Assembly: GCA_963969365.1 (NCBI GenBank)
Contig: OZ017747.1
Span: forward strand, 558,001 to 622,000
From: Asterochloris sp. CNOR1
Lineage: Eukaryota > Chlorophyta > Trebouxiophyceae > Trebouxiales > Trebouxiaceae
Direction of reading: 5' to 3'
DNA length: 64,000 nucleotides
Below are positions 11,272 to 21,100 of this stretch, piece after piece; positions within the stretch are counted from its first letter, which is position 1, and every line of letters begins with the position of its first letter. The notes below the pieces were generated by a model. That model ran no database searches, was not told the DNA's origin, and saw only the letters and a program-made list of their open reading frames with translations. The position numbers were made by a program, and so were the translations under genes.

Positions 11272-14200
11272 ATGGGCGGCACTAAGAATTCAGGACAGCC
11301 ATCTGAGCAGGACAGGGAAGCTCTGCCATGGAGGCTGGTCGCAGGATGCTGGTGATCTTTGTGCAGCATGAGCTCAGGCCCGGAGAGAACTTTAGACGGA
11401 GGATGAGTGACAAGGTGTGATGGTTGATGTGCAATGCTAACGGGCAGTTGGAACCTCTGCTGCAGGGCAATGCAGACATTCAATGGAGCCCAATATTCCA
11501 TCGTGTTTGTACTGGCAGGTGAGAGCCTTACGCCTGCCAGAACCCCGGTTGCAAGTGCATGGGTGGCCCTCTCCTGACCAGCTCCTGCTGTGCAGTGTAC
11601 CTTGTGCGCAACCTCTCTGATGAGGAAACCACAGAGCAGCAGATTGGCCGCCTCACAGGCCTCCTGGTGAGTCCATTGAGCGTTAGCAGGGAGCCATTGT
11701 GAGACTGAAGCGAGCCCACCACATGCATGCTGCGGTGTGGTGGTTGCAGGCCTGCTGTTAATGAACATAAACAACAGCTTGTTAGCTCCAGTCCTCCTCT
11801 GATGGGTACAGCCTGTCTGCAGGCTGGTGCTTCATCGCTGGCATGTGCCATCAGCTCCTACCCGTGGGGCCTTTTCTCGGACCTGATTGGCCGTAAGGCA
11901 AGACCTTCGCAAAATACTTGCAGTGCTGTCAGGCACCTTCAGCAGCCAGGACCATCTTGCAGCCACACTGAGTGGCTCTGAGCAGGCGGACTTCAGCTGA
12001 TGTCATGTGATGGCAGCCGCTGCGGCACAATGTTTGCAGCAAGCTGAAGGTAGTCTGTCCTGGGTGACTGCAGGCCGTAGTGGTGTCAAGCTGCATCACG
12101 AGCGCCGCAGCGCTGCTGGCATTTGGCTGCGCCGACACCTTCGCTGTGGCTATTGCAGCTCGCTTGGCCACGGGCCTCCTGAATGGCAGCCCAGTGTAAG
12201 CCATCACATGCATTGCGCCCTGTATGTTGATCAGCATCTGCTCAAGCACCATCGGTAGCAGCACTGACCTGCTCAGCTGATATTCAGCAGACATGCAGTT
12301 TCAGCAACTGTGATGAGGCACTCATGTTGACAAACAGCATCGCTGAGTCCCTGTGCAGGGTGACAAAAGCCATGTTGGGTGAGGTGCTATCGCCACGACA
12401 GCAGGCCCGCGCATTTGGCTATGTAAGCATGGGCGACAGTCTGGGGACCATCGGAGGCCCTGTCATTGCTGGCTTGCTGGCAGAGCATGGCTTCAGTTCA
12501 AGGTGAGGATGCAGCCTGTACGCTGCCCTGCCCTGAGTGGCGCATCCGCTTCCAAGAGAGCACCTCGGCGTCCTGCCGCATGCGACTTGAAGCTCTTGTC
12601 TCATGGCGCCTGGTCTATGAAGCATCCCGCTCTGACAAGCTGTCTAAGCTATATCTTTGCACGCTGCATGGATTGAAGCAGTCTTGGCGCTTTTGCAGGC
12701 CCTACCTGCTGCCTTGCCTCGTGGTGGCCATCTTTGGCTTGGCAACAGGGGCCTTCTGCGTTGTCTACATGCCAGAGACCCTCCCAGAGGCCCAGGTCCA
12801 ACGCAGCAGCGAGCTGTTGCCCAAGTGGCTCCAGCCGCGCAGCGACTATCAGGCGCTGATGTCGGAAGAGGCGGAGAGCCCTTGGATGGGAGTCAAGCCT
12901 CGCCGCCCACCCAGACCAAGTAAGCACACTGCTGCAGGCTTCGTGTTGGCTGGAGATGACAGCATGGCTCTTGGCTGGGGCTGAGATGAGAGGGCTGTCA
13001 AAGCAGGCTTTCACCCATTGCATGTCAAGGTATGACAGACAGGCTGCAAATGACACGACAGGAGCTGGCTCGGCATGGTAAGCACCTGTCTGGCAGGGCC
13101 CCTGTGCCAGAGACAGAGCCAAAGCAAGTGACTGTCAGCGTGAATGTCTATAGTTGCAGTCCTGGCACCCTCCCTGCAGGCATGACGCTGGAGTCAGTGT
13201 TCAGGTGTTCATATCTGGCCCCCCTCCCTGCAGGCATGGAGCTGGAGTCAGTGTTCAGGTTTTCATATCTGGCCCCCCTCCCTGCAGGCATGGAGCTGGT
13301 GTCAGTGTTCAGGTTTTCATATCTGGCCCCCCTCCCTGCAGGCATGGAGCTGGTGTCAGTGGTGATTTCCCAGCAGCCGCATGTCCCTGAGGCGTCCATA
13401 GATATGGCTGCCATGGCCCCTCCAGCGCTCGCCACTAGAGCCACTAGAGCCACCAGCCTCGAGCTGGGCTGCCTTCTGCGCAGTCCCTCAAGTCGCAAGG
13501 TGCAGCCCAAACCTGCCAGCCAGGCCGGCAAGGGGCCGCGGCTTCACCTTCAAAAGGCCTTCAGTCTGGACACTGGTCTCGCTGTGCACCCCACTGGGCC
13601 AGATGATTTGCACCCAGGCGGCACAGGCAAAGCCCATCCTGCAGCTGCAGCACACGCTGCTGGGGATGGCAGTGACAGGTGGGCCCGGCTGTCTGCTTGC
13701 GGGGCTGCCTCATCACAGATGCGCAGAGTGCCATTGCTGCCTGTTGGCAATGCAGCACATCTGCATTCTCGGCTAACTCACAAGTCGCACACAGCAATCG
13801 CAGGCTGCGCTTCTTCAGGCTTTCCTGAGTTCATGCTCCCTGCCTACATGGCTTCAGTCAGGGACAACAGCATTGCTCCTCTCACTGCAGATCATTCAGC
13901 AACTCAGATGGCCTGATTGAGGAGGAGGAGGCAGCTGATGAGCTGCTGCTGCCGTCATCTCCCCCGACTCCCTGGTTCCATGATCTCAACATCCTGCTTG
14001 TCCTTGCTGTCACCGCATTCTATCTGGCCGTCTTCAAGCTGCTGGACGAGTTGGCCCCCCTGTTTGTGTCTGCACCACACAGCAACGTGAGTTCTGGTTC
14101 GGTCTTATGCACCTTCTTGCATCACAAGTGCCCTGCATGCCCCTGGGGCCATACTGTGCTGGCTGCTGTGCCTGTGCAACCGCCGGTCAAGGGATAGTGT

Positions 14201-15018
14201 GCTTTGATAGTGCCCGACAATGAGGCTTTGTTGTCGGGCAGCACTGAAGGCTTTTGAGCAAAGAAGAGCCCAACAGTGCGCTCCTGCGTGCAGGGAGGCC
14301 TGCAGCTGCCCATGTCCCAGCTCAGCTGGCCCATGAGCGTGGGTGGGCTGTGCCTCACCTTCTTCGCCATCTATGTCTATCCGGCTGTGCAGCGCGTTTT
14401 GGGACCAGCAACCTCCTGCAACCTGGCGCTCGCTGCGGGGGTGCCCATTGCCCTCATCCTTCCCTTTGCCTCCCTGACCAGCCATAGGTGGCTGCAACAG
14501 GTGCCGTGCCTGAGATTGCAAGATCTGACACACCTCTGCTGCCTTGCTGTCAGCATTTCCTCCTGTGCACACAGTGCCTCAGCAGCCTTGTACCGGATGC
14601 GGGTCCTGCTGTGCCTCATCAGTGATGTGCTGCTGCAGGTTCTGCTTTACTCTGGAATCATCCTGGGCTTCCTGTTTAAGGCCTGCTGCTTCACCAGCTC
14701 AATGTGAGCATCCTTGCTTGTGTGTTCTGCTGGCACCCTGTCCGTGACAAGTTTTAGTCTTGGCTCCGCCTTGCATGCAGGATCATCTGCAACATGTTGG
14801 GGAAGGGCCAGCTGGGACAAGTGAATGGAGCCAGGCTAACTTTAGCAGCTTTGGGCCGAGCATTCGGGCCTATAGTGGCAGGGCTGCTGTGGGGATGGTC
14901 GGCCGCTGCTCACAGCATGGTTGCAGGCAGCTCGTTCCTGGGGTTTGCCACAGCTGCAGTGCTGCTGCTCATATCCCTGCTGCTTCACAGACGAATTCAG
15001 CTGCCAGAGCAAACATGA
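11272..15018 (+). CDS. Major facilitator superfamily transporter, ZIF1-like
   Basis: Predicted 12-helix membrane transporter with a long cytosolic loop between its halves; the substrate is unknown. Resemblance is to the plant ZIF1/ZIF-like group and fungal relatives. Proposed exons: 11272-11351, 11466-11518, 11596-11666, ~11822-11896, ~12074-12191, ~12360-12500, ~12700-12919, one of four acceptors (13180 to 13342) to 13679, ~13890-14087, ~14292-14487, ~14598-14704, ~14782-15018. Seen: loop motif WGLFSDLIGRK after helix 2, VTKAMLGE and GTIGGPVIAGLLAEHGF in helices 4-5, YMPETLPEA at the end of the first half, an acidic EEEEAADELLLP linker before the second half, and LGRAFGPIVAGLLWGWS near the end. 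Helix 1 is short (NGAQYSIVFVLAVYLVRNL). The start was chosen because it joins in phase through two small exons. The fourth intron needs a GC donor (AAG|GCAAGA at 11896). Confidence 0.8.
13171..13395 (+). repeat. Four tandem 54-bp splice-acceptor units inside the MFS gene
   Basis: A pyrimidine tract, CCTGCAG and the following exon start (GMELVSV-like) are repeated at exact 54-bp spacing. Acceptor AGs end at 13179, 13233, 13287 and 13341. Since 54 is divisible by three and all units are open, each acceptor joins in frame to the donor at 12919, adding 54, 36, 18 or 0 residues to the central loop. Units differ by only a few substitutions, so the array is recent. Confidence 0.9.
14211..14240. repeat. 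10-bp inverted repeat in an MFS intron
   Basis: Arms 14211-14220 and 14231-14240 are perfect reverse complements with a 10-nt loop. It lies within an intron; no function is apparent. Confidence 0.7.
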
Positions 15019-15187
15019 GCAACAAGTAGGTCCAACAAACTGTAAGTCTCCAATCACTATGAACATCCTTCTCTGAACCTCTGTCCTCATTTGGTATATT
15101 TCAGCTGCTGCAACCAAACCTCCAATCCTGAAACAAACTTGGCTGTAGAAACCAGAAAGACAGCCAGTGGCACATGTGCTCTGCAGC

Positions 15188-18100
15188 ATGGCAGGAGGCC
15201 CAGTTGATCTGAAAGCGTTCGAGTCACCAGATTTTAACAGCAAAAGTTGGATCAATGGAGTTTGCAGCGCTCATGCTGGCGACAACATCGATAGGTGTGG
15301 GGCCCCTCTCCCCATTGAAGCAACGCCTCGCAAACGCTGCTCCCCTCCTGTCTATCCAGCCGGTCTTTCTGACATAGACAGAGAGCCAGGGCAGACAATT
15401 GCCATCCTGCCACACTAGATCATGTGTGTGCTCAGGCGGGCGTCCTGCATTGCGTTTTGCTCTCCTGCTGCAGGTATCTGTCTGAATTGGAGATGAAGTT
15501 GTACCTGGCGGCAGAGGACGTGGACATAGCCTTGGAAGATGACAGCTCCAGGGCGCTGCAGAGGATTCCAGCATCTGTGCAGGACGTCGTGCACCTTGAG
15601 GTGCGCTCTGGAATGGTCACCCTCAGAGACGAATGAAATAGTTCTAGAATGCAGGGATGGCTGAAATGGCTCTAGACTGTAATGCAGGCTCCCTTGTGCC
15701 CACTCATCTGAGAGCATAGCTGCACAGCTTGGGGCGCTTGCCTACTGCCTGGCCTACCTAGAGCTTGCCTGAAAGTCCTGGCAAACCCCCAGCTTGAATT
15801 GTGCTGTATGACCCCCGCTTAGGCAAAAGACTGCAGCAGGACAGGTACCAGAGGACTGCGTGCAGACTGCTGGTAGAGTCCTCATGCCCCATTGAGTCAC
15901 AATGCTGCACACATCAGTCCTGATGCAGGGTTGTATCGCTGCTGTTGCAGGGCAACCTGTCTACGCTGCAGCAAAATGTTGACCACACACTGCAGCAGTA
16001 TGCTCAAAGCATCACGTTTGTATGGGCGGGAGATAGCCCAAAGAGCAGAGAGGGCTGCGCGCATCAGTCCTGAGTCGCAGACAGTGACGACTGTTGCTGC
16101 TGCAGGGCGCCCTGCTCATGCTGCAGCAGGATGTCCGCCAGACGCTGCAGCAGCTGGACAGTGCACAGGCCAGCGCTGCGGGCAGCGTGGCGGTGCTGGT
16201 GGAGGTGGACCAGGTCAAGGGACGCATGGAGGCCGCCTGCAAAACGCTGCAGGTGGGCAGGCTGCTGTGTACCTCCCCTGTTTGCAGGCCTGCGAGGGCA
16301 CTGCCATCAGCGAGAAATGGACACACCGCAGGCCTCCCAACCCGGAGTTGCTGGGCAGGCTGCATGCTGCCGCAGGTGGGCGGTGAAGTGTGCCCTGCTC
16401 TGCATTGCTTTGCCTTGCCGTGTGATGCAAAGGGAGGGGCCCGCATGGAAGCCGCCTGCAGGACAGTGCAGGTGGATCGACAGAGGAATGCACTGGTTTT
16501 TGCAGCCAAAGCAAAAAGGGAGTGGCCTGCAAGACACTGCAGGCGATGGCCTCAGGGGAGACCACAGAGCTCTTGCAGCCGTCTGGCGCCTTATGACCAG
16601 TGGTGTGGCCAGTGGTGGTCTGTGCATGGGCCTGCAGTCTCCCCCCAGGCATGAGCTGAGCAATCCCCCACCTATGCTGCCAAAGGGCAGTCTGGTACCT
16701 CTGTGTCTGGGGCTACAGCTGTGGTCCTGGGTAGCACAGGCCACGAGCTCACCACACCATCTCTGCTCAGATGACAGGAGGCCATACAGCTATGAGGGCT
16801 GATCCAGCAACTTGAGGTCACCAACGGAGGTCACCAACGGGACCACCATCTCTACTTTTGCAGCCCAAGCCAGCACAAGCCACCAGCTGAGCGCCATCCA
16901 ACCCTCCTGTGCATCTCTGTGCTGCAGGAGGCCACAGAGCTGTCTGAGCTGTTCCAGCGCATCGAAGCCACGTTTGCCAGTGGCGATCTCGGGCGCATTG
17001 CAGACGATCTGGCCACCATGCGGCGCAGCCTGCGCCTGGTGGGCAATGTCCCCGAGTTCAAAGGGGGCGGTGAGCAGGTCGAGGTGAGCCCTGGAGGTTC
17101 CTTTTCGTGTCAGTCAAGGCAGCATTGCTGGGCACCATGAGCTGTGAATTGTGTGCTGTAGCAGGTTGGTCTCTGTCCCCCAGGTCAAGGGTGGCTTGAG
17201 TGGCTTGAGAGCACGTTGAGGTGAGCCCTGAAGGCTTCCCCTGTTGATTGCGGCAGCAGAATGGGCACTTTCCCTAAGCATCACAAGAAAGATCTTTTAA
17301 GGTAGGCAAAGAAGCAGCTCTCTCTGTTGTTTCTCTGACAATTGGTGCAACAAACAGCGTGTGTTTGAGAGGTAAGCGCCATGCAATTTCAGGGACAACA
17401 TTAGAAAATGTCGGTCAGCTCAAAGGGCTCAAGGAGCTGGTTAATGCGAGGCTTCAACTCCCAGTACAGTGTGTCTGACTCAAGCAGGTGCCAAAGCAAG
17501 GTCCTCAAACCCTAGGGGGCCGGGGAAGAGGAGCAGCTGGAGGTGTCCTTGGTGTGCTCTGGCAGACCTCACAGAATCCCAAGGCTTCCGACTCAAGGAT
17601 CTGAAGCAGCATCCATAAGTGCAGCATGATTGGCGAGAGGCAAAGGCCTCTGCTTCAAGCAGTGGGCTCAATGTCCTCTGTGCTCTGTGTGAACACTCAG
17701 GGAACTGCTGCGGAAAAGCTGCAGAAGTGTCGCCCAACCCTTCTCGGACCCTCCAGCCATTACATGGGCTGTGCAGCGCAGGTGGAGGACATGCAGGTGC
17801 CTCGACTATTCCTGCACGACGTGGATTTCAGTGTGGGCTCCCATGCGGCCCAAACCCCCCCTGCTTAACTGCAGGCACTGGAGGACCGCTTTGCTGCCCT
17901 CATCGAGCCCAAGCTGGCAGCAGCCATGACCCAACGCAATCGCGAGCGCGTGCAGAAGCTGGCCGCCATGCTGGTGGACATGGGGCGCCCAGAGGCGGTG
18001 GAGAGGCTCTACAACACTGCCAGGCTGGCGCCACTGCAGGTGGGTCTTTGCTCCTTTTCATAGTGCAGTTGCTTTGTATGGAGTCAAGCAATGAGGGGTG

Positions 18101-21100
18101 CCTTGCTGAAGGGTAGTCACAGGCGCCTCCCCCACTCTTCTGAGGCTGCAGACAGTGCTTAACAGAGGGCTGAGTCTGCATGCTGCTGGCTTGCCCTGCT
18201 GAAAGGTGACAACAGGCGCCTGCCCACCTTCTGAGGCTGCAGACAATGATATGGCCTGAATTGTGTTGACATGCTTCCTAGCGGCTTGCGGCAGCTGGTG
18301 GGGGCCACTTGGCAGCAGGTTCCTGATGACTCTAGCCGGAACTTGGTGGCATGCCATAGCCTGCCTCCACTCCAATAGGTTGTCACTGGTGGAGGGGAAC
18401 AAGAGGCTCACTGGCAGACTAGTGGCCCGTTCTGTGTGTTGTGGTGGCCTGCACCATTCAAATAGCTGTCCGCACTCGTCCAGGCCGCCTGGGATGGGTT
18501 TGACCGCGGGGCAGACCCCTCTGCACGCCCCACCCAGACGCTGGCGGAGTGGCTGCCAGGGTTCTTTGAGGTTGTGGTGGCAGCTGCAGACTCAGAGTCC
18601 CACTGGTGTGCGGCAGTGCTGCCTGACCAGCACCCCCGCCTGGTGCTCAGGCTGCTGGCTGCGCTGTTTCAACGCATCAGCAAAAGCTTCAAGAGCCGGC
18701 TCATGTCGGCCTGCGCCACAGGTGAGAGTGAACACAATTGTGTGTGCCTGCACTGCTGCTGTGGCCGGGCCAGACAAAAGACATCAGCTTGCATTTCCTT
18801 GCCCCTCACGCCTCCCAGTTGCAGTGGAGACCTCAATGAGGCTGGGGCTTGTTGGCAGGCTAGGAGACTGGACCAGTCTGCTCTCTGTCCTGGCTCGAGT
18901 GCTATACAGCAGGGGCCAATCAGTGCTTTGCTGCTCGGCACGCCTGTGCAGGAAACCACTTGTCTCCGGGCTGATGCAGCAACACACGGTCTTCAACCAT
19001 GGCTCCCCGCCCCTGCAGGCTCCAACAGGACGTCTGAGGTGCTCAGCCTGCTGCTCAAGCTCAAAGAGAATGCTGAGAGCCTGGCAGCCAAGCTGCGGCA
19101 GGTGCTGGGGGGGGTGGACCCTGAGGAGCTACGTGCAGTCCTGCAGGCAGCCTATGGGCCATTTGAAGCCCAGATCAGCAGGTAGGCAAGTTCACATGCA
19201 TCTGGGACACCACTCCAGCTCAGGTCAGCAGTCAGTTGGCCCCTTTTGCAGTCTCTGCAGCTCAGATCAGCAGGTGGGCAGCGCAGCACCCTGCAGCACT
19301 GAATAAGGTAGCTGGTGGTGAAGTTACAGACGCTCGCGGGGTGCATGAGGGGTGCAGGAACAGACAAGTCGCCTGCAGCGGTGTTCTGCCGCTGCAGGGA
19401 TGACCTGCAAGATACATTATACGAAACAAGACGTGCAGTGTGTCTCAAGTGCTGCCGTCCCCGTTTCTGCACAGAGTGTTTGCCAATTTGAGCAGAGCCT
19501 TCAGCCTTCTGTGAGCTGATCCGTGCTTGGGCGGTCACAAGCGGGGATCAACTCACCACTGACTTGGCTGCCTGTGTCTAGCCTCAAGTGTTGACCTCAG
19601 TACTTGGCAGCCCTGCAGGTATGGGCAGCAAATTTGCTGGACGCTTCAACCGGCAATTGTTGCTGCGTGGTGCACAGTGCTCACTGGCAGGCACATTCTG
19701 GGCTGACAACTTAGGAAAGGAGGCATGCCCAGGCCTTCAGGTGCTATTGGGGCTTCCCCCTGTCCCTCACTGAGGCTCAAGTATTGACTGTCCCTCGCTG
19801 CAGGTATGGGGAGCTACAAGGGCGCCAGCTGACCAGCGGCCTGTCCGCCCTGTCCCTGCCAGATCCAGCAGCCTCAGATGACATGGAGAGTGTTGTCTCA
19901 GCCATGCAGCGCTCCATCCCGGAGGCCGTCAGGGTAAGACGACATCTGAGGACCTGACTCTGATATGCCCCTGACCACAGAAGCATGGTTCTGTTAGAGC
20001 TCTGTGTGGTGCTGCAATCTGGACGAGGGCATGTCTGGTGCCTGTGCTTGAGACGCAGGTGGGCTGCCAGTGCTGATGCTGCTGGTTATCCGACCCAGGC
20101 AGCTTGCCTGCACACCTGTTGTTGGGTGCCAGACTTGATGAATCGTGAAGCAGGTTTGCTGCTGCCTGACACAGCCATGCAGTGCTCCATCCTGAAAGCA
20201 GTCAAGATGACACTTGCGCTGGGTGCCTCCTCCAAACAGGTCAGCAGCCAGCTGGTGAAGCAGGTGGGCTGTCAGCGCCGCTGTGCGTTGTTAGAGGTGG
20301 GCAGCTTGGATGCACAACCACTGACAGCTGCTAAAAGATAAAGTTGCACCATGGAGCAGGCTGCTGTTGCCTGACACAGCCGTATATGGAGGCAGTCAAG
20401 GTGAGAGGCTGGGGCCAAAGCCTCTCAAGGTTGAACTAGAGATCCTCAAGATACAGGTGGGTCGTCAGTATCACTGCTGGGTGTCAGAAGCACGCACCTG
20501 GCTTGCCCTACATGTCTCCAGCCGCCACATCTGGAAGAAGTTCAAGTTTGACTTTGCAGATGCAGGTGGGCTGTCAGCACCGGGTTGAGAGGCTGGCACG
20601 CCCAACCTGACCCCAGCTGCCATACTTTTTGTTGGAATACCAATTGTGAGGCGGGCTGCTGTTGCCTGACTGCCATGTTGGTGTCGTGCAGGCTGTGGAG
20701 ACTGGCCTGACCTGGTGCCAGCGCATCACTGGGGGCACTGAGCTGCCAGCCCTGCTCACAGTGGCAGACTCGGCGCTGGTGCAGTACATGGCGCAGCTTC
20801 AGGTGTGATTGCTGGTAGTGCAGAAACACGCAGTGTAGATCTGCAGAGGTGCGTTCTGCATCAGCTTGTCAAGTCATGGACCCCCAAAAAAGGCTGCCTG
20901 CAAGCTGCCGCATACTGTGCAGCATGGTGCACACTGCTGAGGGCCTCAGCAAGGCAGCCCATGTGGCTTCAGGTAGGATGTTGGCAACCTGAATCATGCA
21001 CTTTCCATCTGTTAGAAGGCGCCCCGCGTATCAGCCTGTCCTCTGCAGCAGACTGACCCATCAGATGTGTCTCCAAGAAGCAGCGCACCAAGCTGCCTGG

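Noticed and set aside
13148-13531. Minus-strand frame with an 18-residue protein repeat
   Set aside because: It is the antisense reading of the 54-bp acceptor array; the plus-strand frame continues the transporter in phase.
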